Shown piece after piece: positions 1 to 9,000 of a DNA stretch of 64,000 nt. Under the pieces are notes generated by a model. The model was not told the origin of the DNA. It saw only the letters and a list, made by a program, of their open reading frames with translations, and did no database searches. The stretch's first letter is position 1; the number at the start of each line of letters is the position of its first letter. The translations under genes were made by a program, and so were the position numbers. Source of the DNA: Chondrocystis sp. NIES-4102 (GTDB taxonomy: Bacteria; Cyanobacteriota; Cyanobacteriia; Cyanobacteriales; Xenococcaceae); contig AP018284.1 of assembly GCA_002368355.1 (NCBI GenBank), positions 62,001 to 126,000 on the forward strand, given 5' to 3'.

Positions 1-951
1 GGTGCAACGATCCGATAACGTCGATTGGCTTCTGCACAATCTGACTCACTAGCATCAATAATCTCTGAATAAATCTGGCTCTGGTTCGGAGTTTTATTAT
101 TGATTACGGTTATTTTTCCTGAGCCTATCAACTCTTCAAAAACTGTAATCGATAAGTTAATGACATTTTGTGGCGAATTTAATAATGTCACCTCTGTCGA
201 ACCTAAGTTGAGAACTCGCCAATCAATTCCATTCCAAATTATCTGACTTCCGACAGTTGGTTTAACCAATATCTGGTTGTTTGTGTCCCCAAAATTTTCT
301 GATTCAATTGGTTGGGGAATTGAATAGGCTGTTTCAACAGAAAGAAAGAGTTGAACTTTTTTCGCTTCACTGGCTAAATCCGCAGCACTCAAATCAACGT
401 AGAGTTTCTTGGTCGCGATTAGCCTGTAAATTTCGTCGGGGTTAAATTGCAATTCCAGTAGCTTTGATAATGTTATTCCTAATTGCGTTGCTACTAACCC
501 CATAATTTTTTCTTGGTTAGATATTGGCGTGTCTAACTCTGTAGAAGCTCGAAAGTAATCTTCCAAGAAGTATAAATTTCGTTGAAGATACCAATCAATT
601 TCGGTTTCTGTGCGAACCAGGTAGTAAAGCCCCCTAACATTTGCATAGTCTTCTCGGGCGCGGACACTGCCATTGACCCGGTTCAACTTGTTGGTAGCGG
701 TTGGGCATCTTTACTGTCAGTTGTGTCAATTCTTGTGTTGTTTTCCATTCTGACCAACCAGCACGCTCTTGACGTATCACAAAAAAATCAGGAGTATGCC
801 GTACTCCTACTCCTCGACCCGACCCACTCTCGTAGTTCAACTTAATCGTTGGTGGTTGGTCATAATATTCCAACACCTCGCTGTCGTATTCCATTGAATA
901 GATCCCAGCGAGTTCATGATGATGGCTTTCAAATTGAATAGTCACCCCCAT
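1..951 (-). pseudogene. tnsAB: TnsA-TnsB fusion transposase of a Tn7-like element, frameshifted, cut by window edge
   Basis: The N-terminal part (951 down to about 657) reads like TnsA endonuclease: an EYDSEVLEYYDQP block, then HTPDFFVIR, then EWK, matching the E/PD/xxK nuclease layout. A one-base frameshift near 657 ends this frame. The next frame continues without a stop to position 1: the TnsA C-terminal half (EDYANVRGLYYLVRT, then EIDWYLQRNLYFLEDYF), followed with no stop by a TnsB-type N-terminal region (WNGIDWRVLNLGSTEV). So TnsA and TnsB are fused, as described for the cyanobacterial type I-B CRISPR-associated transposon of Anabaena. TnsA makes the 5' cuts and TnsB the 3' strand joining. 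Homologous-looking residues (QSWRGNVSGRYPSQKMG) extend upstream of 951 to about 985 with no ATG, so the true start is lost or non-canonical. The rest lies left of the window. Confidence 0.8.
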
Positions 952-1156
952 TTTTTGACTGGGATAGCGACCACTAACATTTCCTCTCCAACTTTGTACT
1001 CTCCGAGAGGGCGGTGAAGAGCGAATTTGTTGGCTTTATTCTCTCGTGGACTCTTTTAATTGAAGTTTTATACACCAATCATGAAACTGTGAGCCGTTTA
1101 GCATGGCACTTCCGCTCTCGGAAAGTTGTTCTTCCAAAGCAGATTTTAGCTTATTT

Positions 1157-1312
1157 AGTCTCACTTTATGCTTCTGTTTTTAATAATAGTCTCACTTTAT
1201 GATTCAAAAAATTTAAAGAAGGAAAAATTTATTGGACGAATTTACTTACTTTTAGAGTTTAAACTGTCCCATTTTATGATTTCGTTATTCCCACTTTATG
1301 ATTCAAGTTACA
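1157..1312. repeat. Terminal end of the Tn7-like element with TnsB-type binding repeats
   Basis: Read on the minus strand, the outermost end is TGTAACTTGAATCATAAAG (1312 inward). The core CACTTTATGATTC or close variants recur with TTTATG at 1165, 1196, 1273 and 1295, as expected for multiple TnsB sites at a Tn7-like end. The same end pattern (TGTAACTTGAACCATAAAA) occurs at 16059, next to TnsB/TnsC relics. The end lies upstream of tnsAB, the usual position for the transposase-proximal end. Confidence 0.7.
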
Positions 1313-1966
1313 CCTGGCTGAATAAAGTTTTCGATTAAATAGTTGTTGTCTTCAACAGTTGTATTAGTACAGGTAGAATAGCCTGTAAAAGTTAGATATT
1401 AATCTTTCTAATCTAACTTTGAGTCATTGTGTGTGACGTGAGAATTATTATGTAAATGTCGGGCGGTTAAGTAAACAACAACTCGTTATGTGCAGTTTTA
1501 TTAATAATAAGTCTAGATATCTGGATAGTTAGATTTCTACAGTTATCAAATTTAAAGTTGTCAGATATCTAGACTCAATTTAATCTTGGTGTCAATTGCA
1601 AATAGTATTATATGTATAGGTTTCTTTAAGTCTAACTCTCACAATTTATATTTAACTCTAATTTAAGAATTATAAGTATTGCCAGACAAAGAAAAACAAC
1701 TTCAAACAATACTTGATATATAAATGTCCAAAATTAATAAATATTTTGAGTAGAGATATCTTGACTTCTTGGTATCTCTACTCAAAAATATCTAAGTTTC
1801 TAGATTTTTGTAATTCAAGTTTTAGCGAAATACATATATCAAAGAGCTAAAATAGCTTTACATAAACAGTTATATAAAGTTAAGTATCGAAATAGCTTAA
1901 CAACTCGACATTAGAGTACTTAGAGGTTATAAAGAACTGGCAAAAACTCAGAGAAAATCAAATTAA
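1313..1966. other. AT-rich leader of parA with inverted repeats; candidate centromere
   Basis: No gene is visible here. There are two clear inverted repeats. The first has 14-bp arms at 1510-1523 and 1562-1575 (AGTCTAGATATCTG and its complement). The second has perfect 15-bp arms at 1744-1758 and 1773-1787 (TTTTGAGTAGAGATA) with a 14-nt loop. AGATATCT recurs at 1514, 1563 and 1755. Repeats directly upstream of a parA operon are the usual place for a partition site and autoregulatory operator. That assignment is inference. Confidence 0.45.
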
Positions 1967-2767
1967 ATGAAAACAATAGCTGCTGTTAGTTTGGCTGGAG
2001 GGCAAGGAAAAACAACTACCTGTTATTTTCTAGCCAAGATGCTCTCGCAAACAGGAAAAAAAGTTTTAGCCATCGACTGCGACCCACAAGCAAATCTAAC
2101 TTTCTTCCTCAAACATGAAGTAGAAGTAAACGAACCTACTCTATTAGAAGTACTGACTGGAACAGTCGAGATAGAAGATGGGATATATCCTACAGAACAT
2201 GAAAATCTGTTCTTAATTCCCGCCGACAAAGGACTTGCCAAAGTATCGGAATACTTGAGTGGCAGCGGAACAGGAGCATTAATCTTGCAAATAAGACTAA
2301 AATCAATCGCCGAGTTGTTTGATTATGTAATTATTGATGTGCAGCCAACTCGTTCGCAAATATGCTTATCGGCTGTAGGCGCAGCAGATCATGTATTAAT
2401 TCCCGCCGAATCGGCAACCAAAGGGGTAAACTCACTGCTGGATACGCAAGAATTTTTGCTTGAACAAGCAAAAATTCTTGCATTTAGAGGCAAGATCTTA
2501 GGGATAGTTCCCTTTAGAGATAGATGGGTAGGTAGAACTCAGACTTTAGAGAGTCGAGAAAATATAGAAGCAATGAAAGAAATGGCAGGAGGTGTTCTGG
2601 TACTGCCCAGTATTAGAGAATCAGAAAAGTTCAAGCAGGCTACTAGGAAAGGAGTACTGCTGAGCGATTTAGAATCCTCAGAACTTGAATATCCCTTCGA
2701 GCAAATTATCAAACTGCTGGGAGGAAACATTAAAGAACAAATAGTGTCAGCGCCAGTGTTAGTCTAA
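1967..2767 (+). CDS. parA: ParA-family partition ATPase (locus 1)
   Basis: A 266-residue MinD/ParA-type ATPase that would position plasmid copies on the nucleoid with a DNA-binding partner. Walker A is AGGQGKTTT near residues 10-18, followed by AIDCDPQANLT (A' motif) and FDYVIIDVQPTRS (Walker B region). The length fits the small plasmid ParA group without an N-terminal DNA-binding domain. The residue before GG in Walker A is Ala, where the deviant ParA Walker motif normally has a signature Lys. A small gene follows 76 bp downstream on the same strand and is the probable partner. Inverted repeats upstream (1510-1787) may be operator or centromere. The family call is firm; partition is inferred from context. 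Confidence 0.85.
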   Translation: MKTIAAVSLAGGQGKTTTCYFLAKMLSQTGKKVLAIDCDPQANLTFFLKHEVEVNEPTLLEVLTGTVEIEDGIYPTEHENLFLIPADKGLAKVSEYLSGSGTGALILQIRLKSIAELFDYVIIDVQPTRSQICLSAVGAADHVLIPAESATKGVNSLLDTQEFLLEQAKILAFRGKILGIVPFRDRWVGRTQTLESRENIEAMKEMAGGVLVLPSIRESEKFKQATRKGVLLSDLESSELEYPFEQIIKLLGGNIKEQIVSAPVLV

Positions 2768-2843
2768 GGTCTAAAAATTGAATAAATCTACTAACACGAT
2801 TTTTTTTTAACCCAACAAAAACCACTATCAAACAAATATTTAA

Positions 2844-3248
2844 ATGTCTGAAGACGCATTAGAGAGATTAAGAAATAGAACTAGACCAGCAGTAGAAACA
2901 CGCGATTTGCCCTTAATTTCTCCAGAATCAAGCGAAAATCCTACTTCCAACCATCAATTCATGAGAGTTGAAACCGAACAAGAGACAACCTCTTGGGCAA
3001 ACATGGAAACGAAGCAGAGTACCGTGAGGCTGGAGAAAAATTTAACTCAAAGAATCAATCAATTGTGCCAGTCAGAAGAAATTAGTCGAGAAGTGCTATT
3101 TGAATCTTTATTCCTCTACTTTGAAGCTCATAATTCCGTGCAAAACAAGGTTCTCACCGAAGCCAGAAAAAGAGATCGAAAAAGACAAAAAATAGCCAAC
3201 TACCGTCGGGCAAAATCAATGATAGAGCGCTTTGGCAAGGACTATTAA
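2844..3248 (+). CDS. Small ParA partner, probable ribbon-helix-helix DNA-binding protein
   Basis: A 134-residue protein downstream of parA. The first 55 residues are polar and probably disordered. Residues about 58-92 (STVRLEKNLTQRINQLCQ, then SREVLFESLFLYFEAH) fit a beta strand followed by two helices, as in MetJ/Arc-type partition proteins. The tail is very basic (ARKRDRKRQKIANYRRAKS). Small RHH proteins (ParG, Omega type) act as centromere-binding partner and autorepressor for ParA, and gene order and size support that here. I do not recognise a named family, and specific DNA binding is inferred. Confidence 0.6.
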   Translation: MSEDALERLRNRTRPAVETRDLPLISPESSENPTSNHQFMRVETEQETTSWANMETKQSTVRLEKNLTQRINQLCQSEEISREVLFESLFLYFEAHNSVQNKVLTEARKRDRKRQKIANYRRAKSMIERFGKDY

Positions 3249-3372
3249 TCGATTAAGTTATATTCTTTTTCTTATAACAACAAAAGAAAATTATTCTTTA
3301 ATAAGGAAAAAACAACAACAACCGTACTGAATGACATAGTATAGTGATTCTACTTTCAGTTACATGAAGTAG

Positions 3373-3975
3373 TGTCACTTGAACCATAAGCTGTCGTACT
3401 TGGGTAACTTTTTTAAGTGATGCTTATTCGAGAAGAATCTTAGCTTTTCACCTGACCTTTGATGCGCCTTCTTATCGTAGCTGCATGATGGTAATACGAG
3501 ATTGTGTGAGTCGTCATGGCCGTGTGGGGATTCTCAAAGACTGGCTGACTCAGGCTTATCGCCAAGCTTTGCATGAATCCGCTTCTACTTTGAGGGAGCG
3601 TCACTGGCAGCCTTATGCCCCATCTATTTCCAAGTGCATCCAAATAGCAGCCGAAGCCATTGAAGGCGAAAAAGCATTTCAATTTGAGTCGGGAGAGTTA
3701 TCTTTATTGCGTCAAAAATTAGGTTTGTCGGGAGCATCATCATCAATTAATAGTTCTTCCAATTTGCCTGTTACTGCTACTTCCAAAAAGAAAACTAAAA
3801 GTCGTCCTGGGGTTCGCCAACCAAGTCGCGATGCTATTGGAGAGACGTGAAAGTATTAGAGCGTAATCTCAAAAACAGTCAAACGATCTCCCCAAGAAAT
3901 ATTACGTAATCCTTAAATTGAACAAAATTAGACAGCTTATGCTTCCATTTACGACAACTTATGGTTCAAGTGACA
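3373..3975. mobile_element. 603-bp non-autonomous Tn7-like derivative (MITE-like) with 25-bp terminal inverted repeats
   Basis: The left end TGTCACTTGAACCATAAG (3373) is repeated inverted at the right end (3951-3975). The first 25 bases match with one difference (CTGTCGT versus TTGTCGT). The interior holds only a joined TnsB-TnsC remnant. The ends resemble those at 1312 and 16059 (TGTAACTTGAA..CATAAA) but differ by a C for A at base 4 and by CATAAG for CATAAA, suggesting a separate subfamily. No target-site duplication is evident in the flanks. Confidence 0.7.
3428..3850 (+). pseudogene. TnsB-TnsC remnant created by internal deletion
   Basis: The first part (RRILAFHLTFDAPSYRSC, then MMVIRDCVSRHGR) is a piece of the TnsB catalytic core, closely matching RRILAFYLTFDPPSYRSC in the relic at 17291-18439. 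It is followed in frame by the C-terminus of TnsC (VGILKDWLTQAYRQALHES ... AIEGEKAFQFESGELSLLRQ ... GVRQPSRDAIGET), matching the TnsC relic at 16128-16566. Everything between (rest of TnsB, TnsC ATPase core) is missing. An ATG at 3485 would give 121 residues. No activity is expected, because neither the DDE triad nor the Walker motifs remain. Confidence 0.8.
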
Positions 3976-4186
3976 ATATGCGAAGCGGTATCCTTTAGGA
4001 AATTTTAGCAATGGTATCTCTGCTTTTCTTTCACAAATCCAAACTTGCGAACTTTGTTTGAGTGACAACGAGGGCATTCCATACTTCATTCTCAAAAACA
4101 TCTACTCGGTAAGAAAGTAGATTATAATTCATTTCAACATTCTATTCTGCAACGCCATTTAGTTAACCTGACAATACCAAGTAATG
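3976..4186. other. Intergenic, short possible zinc-finger coding relic
   Basis: One forward frame (about 4005-4115) reads SAFLSQIQTCELCLSD, then NEGIPYFILKNIY. This loosely recalls the C-x2-C-L..D..PYF zinc-finger start of TniQ/TnsD proteins. It is too short and lacks the second cysteine pair, so it is not called as a gene. Confidence 0.2.
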
Positions 4187-5278
4187 CTATGTATCAAAAT
4201 ATTTAATTTTTTGGGGATTAATTTGGAACTGAATTTTTGTCTGTTTTCTTTTTGTAGTTAGCTCTTGAGCTTCGATAATGTAGTCATCTTCGTTTAGCTG
4301 TTCTATGGTGCGCCACAATATCTTATTATTACGAGATTTATTACTCCCTAGCAAATCCAAATTCTTAAGCAGACAGTTTTTGGAAATTAACAAATACTGA
4401 CCTTCTTTCAATTTATCCCACTTCATTCTACTAGCGATATAAATAAGTAGCTTTGTTTTGTAATTTCGTTTGGCATTTCCTCCAAGCTTTTCTTTGAAAT
4501 CGATATTTTTGGAAAATAGTACGTTGCTATTCTGCTTTGAAGCACCCTCAAAGAATTCTAGAGCTACAGTGTAAGCATCAGCCAATTCATAAGTATAGTC
4601 AGCAGCTTTGGACAAATCGAAGTTGCGGGGTACTTTATCAATCTCATAATCGCGTATTCGTAAGACGCTTTTTACAGATACTTTTGCCCCTATTTGCTCT
4701 CCTTTTTGAAGCGAGCGCGCAAAAACTAATTCTGTCCGATGCAATGCTACTAAATCTTGGTTAAGCTGCGATCGCACACGAGCAGCAAATCCCCCGTCTT
4801 TAGTTCTCTTATATCCCAAACTATCAAGAAGATCGTTAGAACGAAAAGATACCAGCGAACCATTATCTTGGATAGCTGCTTCTCTGTACAAATAGAGAAT
4901 AATGCTTACTTGTCTAGGATTCAAAAAAGTTAGCAGAGCCAGAAACAAACGCCTGATTCGACAGTCTTTGATATTTTCTAGGGCTTTATTGATTCCAACA
5001 TCATTGCATATGCTCAAGTCTAAATTGTCATACTGAGCTTCTAATTCATTCCATTCAGCCTGAGAAAGCTTATCCAATGATACACGACGGGTAACTGCCA
5101 ATTCTCTATCATCGTCAGAGTCAGCGTTTACCTGCATTTCAAGATAATAATTACCTTTATCTTTTCTCAGAATTGGTAACTGCACTTCAGGATTTCTAAT
5201 AGAGGCAGAAGCTCGTGGCATGACCATCAGAAGCTGACCGTCTACAGGGAAAAAATCTTTGGTATGTTCACTCACCAC
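4187..5278 (-). CDS. Plasmid replication initiator-like protein next to iterons
   Basis: A 363-residue protein whose start lies 106 bp from a block of eight 18-bp iterons, transcribed away from them. Residues about 100-200 are helical and look like winged-helix DNA-binding segments (FLALLTFLNPRQVSIILYLY, then SNDLLDSLGYKRTKDGGF). A second such unit is near residues 265-350 (NYKTKLLIYIASRM, then KSRNNKILWRTIEQLNEDDY). Two winged-helix domains fit the RepA/RepE-type initiator architecture. No exact family is recognised from sequence alone, so the replication role rests mainly on the iterons and on the neighbouring CyRepA1 gene. It reads like a complete gene with no frameshift. Confidence 0.6.
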   Translation of the reverse strand: MVSEHTKDFFPVDGQLLMVMPRASASIRNPEVQLPILRKDKGNYYLEMQVNADSDDDRELAVTRRVSLDKLSQAEWNELEAQYDNLDLSICNDVGINKALENIKDCRIRRLFLALLTFLNPRQVSIILYLYREAAIQDNGSLVSFRSNDLLDSLGYKRTKDGGFAARVRSQLNQDLVALHRTELVFARSLQKGEQIGAKVSVKSVLRIRDYEIDKVPRNFDLSKAADYTYELADAYTVALEFFEGASKQNSNVLFSKNIDFKEKLGGNAKRNYKTKLLIYIASRMKWDKLKEGQYLLISKNCLLKNLDLLGSNKSRNNKILWRTIEQLNEDDYIIEAQELTTKRKQTKIQFQINPQKIKYFDT

Positions 5279-5383
5279 ACTACTATCTTAGACTATTTAT
5301 CTTTACATAAGGATAATTATCCTGGACTCTTATGGTTTAGTTTTAAGAGCATTAGTCAATAAAATTTACACAACTTTACTTTC

Positions 5384-5640
5384 ACCTGTGAAGCTCGCGT
5401 ACGATTTTACCTGTGAAGCTCGCGTATTTTTTTAAAATCTACCTGTGAAGCTCGCGTACGATTTTACCTGTGAAGCTCGCGTATTTTTTTTGAGACTCCA
5501 AAATTAAAAATCTTTTGTTATTGAGATTTTCATCAATTTTACCTGTGAAGCTCGCGTACGATTTTACCTGTGAAGCTCGCGTATTTTTTTAAAATCTACC
5601 TGTGAAGCTCGCGTACAGTTTTACCTGTGAAGCTCGCGTA
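5384..5640. repeat. Origin-type iteron array, eight exact 18-bp repeats
   Basis: The unit ACCTGTGAAGCTCGCGTA starts at 5384, 5409, 5441, 5466, 5541, 5566, 5598 and 5623. Within pairs the spacing is always 25 bp; between pairs in a block it is 57 bp. Two four-repeat blocks are separated by an AT-rich stretch (about 5484-5540) that could be a melting region. All eight copies point the same way. This is the arrangement of Rep-binding iterons at a plasmid origin. Confidence 0.8.
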
Positions 5641-6030
5641 TTAGTAATTTTGTACTGTTGAATTATTATTTTTGACGGTGTTAAGCTGCAATAGAAATAA
5701 ATCAATATGACTGGAGAAGAGAATTTTTAGTAATTCAATGTGTTTGGTTGATAAAACCAGCAACCTTGGTAATTATTTTAGAAATAAACACGTAAAATAG
5801 AGCCTAGAGTCCATGCGGTCAAGCACAAATCTAAGCCCTTAAGTGTCATTTCCCTGGCGGGGGAAATAGGCACATCAATATTTACATATCTATTAAATAT
5901 ACTATGTCAATTTTAGAAATTTGACATAAACACATGAGTGTCAATTTTTTCTATTGGACATTCAACTGCTTTGCTGTGCTTATCTAACCATGGATCTAGG
6001 CTCCAATTATCTTTTGGAAGTCTACATTCA
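5641..6030. promoter_or_regulatory. Leader of the CyRepA1 gene with two small inverted repeats
   Basis: No gene is seen. There is a GC-rich hairpin ATTTCCC-N6-GGGAAAT at about 5849-5868. An inverted repeat with arms TATGTCAA/TTGACATA lies at 5903-5928, about 100 bp before the preferred start at 6031 and a plausible operator. A purine-rich GGAAG lies about 10 bp before the ATG at 6031. Confidence 0.35.
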
Positions 6031-9000
6031 ATGACGCAACAATTCATTTCAGACCATAAACAACAACTACTAAATCAACTTACATTTGCCGAATACCAAG
6101 AACTTCAGTGCGGAAGTGGAATTCACCCCGATATTATTAAGTTAAATTTTTTTCACTTAGAAGGAAACACAGCATTAGATCGCCTGTTCATTTCCGATAA
6201 GCTTAAGAGAATCAACACTGGTGCAGTTAGCTACAACTTTCTCAAACGCTATCGCCATATTGAAGCTGGAGGTTGGTGGGTATCGGGGATTGATGTCCTC
6301 AATAACTACTATGACGATCTCTGGGGACAATTTAAACCTACAAATCCTAGACTATCGGCAGATAAAGGAAAGATCATCAAATATGAAGGTCCTCCTAAAC
6401 ACCCGACAGGAATAATTGCCCTCAAAGTTTCTAGGCGAATCTGGCACGCTGTAGCTCGCCTAAACAATATCAAGCTATTTCTATCTCCCTTAGCCTTGAG
6501 ACTTAGCAGTCGCGCTACCCCAATCTCATTCTGGTCATGGGTAGTAAATAATCCTGAAGTTCCCTTAATCATTACCGAAGGGGCTAAAAAAGCTGCTGCT
6601 TTGATTAGCGCAGGTTATGCAGCGATCGCTCTACCGGGTATTTTTAACGGCTATCGCCAACCCAAAGATGAATTTGGAAGGCATACGGGGCTGGCTAAAC
6701 TAATTCCCCAACTTCAAGTCTTTGCCACACCTGGACGCAAAGTTTATTTTGCCTTCGATCGAGATACTAAAGCTAGTACCATTGCTAATGTGAAGTGCGC
6801 GATCGCCAAAACGGGAAAACTTTTTGTCTTAGCTGGAGTTGATGTTAAAGTAATTCGCTGGCCTGAAACAGCAAAAGGAGTTGACGATTTAATTGTTCGA
6901 CACGGTGCAAAGGCATTTCACCAAGCTTATAGTCAGGCATTATCTCTCTCTACTTGGTTGGTTCAAACACAAGTCCAATTAACCTATAAAGCTAATATCC
7001 AGGTAAATCGACGCTACTTAGGTTCTTTAAGGGGGGCAGAAGTGAGACTGGGAGACGAGAAGACCGAGAGACGAGGAGTCCTAAAGGATATATCGAAGTG
7101 TATCCCTTTAGGGACACCTTCGGATAACTGGGGGACAGAAAAAACTTCTCCAAGCCCCCAAGTCTCTACGTCCCCAAGTCCCCTCCACATTCCCGACACT
7201 GCTAAACTAATCGGCTTAAAATCACCAAAAGGAACAGGAAAAACTCACTTACTCGAACAGATAGTAGATCGAGCAACCAAAGAAGGTAAGTGGGTACTGC
7301 TATTAACTCACCGTATTCAATTAGGTGAAGCACTTTGTCAAAGAGTAGGACTTCCTTATCTGACAGAAATCAAAACCGTCGAATACGGAACTGTCCTTGG
7401 TTATGGACTCTGTATCGATTCCTTGCATCCTAACTCAGGAGCAAGATTTAACGCTGATAACTGGAACGATGGAATAGTAATTATCGATGAAGCAGAACAA
7501 GTAATTTGGCATCTGCTCAATTCTGCTACCTGCGCTTCAGAAAGAGTAGAAATTCTGGCACAGTTTAAAACTCTAATCCAAAACAATCTTTCAGGGGACG
7601 GTCAAGTATATCTCGCCGATGCCGACTTATCCGATGTTGCTATTGACTACATTCGAGGACTGGCAGGATTTCACGTCGAACCCTTTGTAGTGGTCAACGA
7701 TTGGCAACCGCCACAAGAACAACGCTGGATAGTACATAACTATGAAGACAAAAATCCTGCTCGTTTAGTTAAAGATTTAGTAAATCATATTAAAACTGGA
7801 GGCAGACCATTTATTAGTTGTTCGGCTCAAAAACTCAAGTCCTCATGGGGAACACAAAATTTAGAATCTTATCTCGAACAACAATTCCCTAATAAGAAAA
7901 TTCTCCGCATAGATTCGGAGACAGTGGCAGATCCGAATCATAGAGCCTATGGGTGCATTGCTTATCTCAATGAAATCTTACCAAACTACGATATTGCGAT
8001 CGCCTCCCCTTCGATTGAAACGGGGGTTAGTATTGAATGCGAGAGACCAGATAGATGTTGTTCTGAAGTTCCCATTGCCTTTAATTTATTACTACAGGGA
8101 ATAAGTTCTAGTTTAGTCAAAACCAAACGAGTCTCTCATTTTGATTCAGTTTGGGCGATCGCCCAAGGAGTACAGACAGCTGATTCCATTCGTCAAGTAT
8201 TGGCTCGCATCCGAGCTTCGGTTCCCCGATATCTTTGGGCAGCTAAACGGGGATTGCACAAATGTATGGTGGGCAATGGAGCTACTGTTAAAAAAGCTTT
8301 AATTGCCAGCACCAAAAATAAAGCCAGCAAGAATATTCAATATTTACAGCAGAGTGATGCCTCTTTAAGTGACCTCGATCTCGATATTAACTTTCAACCA
8401 GAATCCCTAAACACCTGGGCAAAACGTGGCTGCTATATAAACCTCACCATGCAAAACTATCGCAACTCAATTGTTGAGGGTTTAATGAGGGAAGGACATT
8501 TTATAACCGCTCCGGACGAACCTCAAACAGAAGAATTTGATCTGACAGACGAAGTAGAGTCACAATTAAAACAGGTAGCCGAAACTAAATATCAAGCAGA
8601 ATGTAGCTCTATTGCAGATGCGCCTATACCGACTGATTCAGAGTATCAGAAACTAAAAGATAAACGAGCTAAAACTAAATCAGAAAGATGGAGCGAACGT
8701 AAAGGCAACTTAGTTAGGCGTTATGGCAGCGATATATCCGTTACCTCTGAATTAGTCCAGAAAGATGATGAGGGTTGGTACGGTAAAATACTTTCTCACT
8801 ATTACCTTACCGTCGGTAGACCATACTTGATTGAACGAGACTCAAGACAGTTAAGAGCGATCGCTCTTTATAATCAGAATCGTTTATGGCTGCCAGATTT
8901 CAATCGTAGTTTATTATCGACACCTTTGCGATTACTAGAAACTTTAATTGTTGGTTTGCTTAAACCAGGGGTTCAATATCGAGGTAGCGATCGCAACCTC

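Noticed and set aside
634-845. Plus-strand frame overlapping the TnsAB gene
   Set aside because: It is the antisense shadow of TnsA, whose minus-strand sequence has clear family motifs.
3990-4120. Possible TniQ/TnsD zinc-finger fragment
   Set aside because: Only one C-x2-C and a PYF-like stretch are seen; too short to support.
5384-5640. Could be read as a CRISPR array because of regular 18-bp repeats
   Set aside because: The spacers are short, AT-rich and repeated (7 or 14 bp), not unique 30-40 bp sequences. No cas genes are nearby and a Rep gene is adjacent. Iterons fit better.
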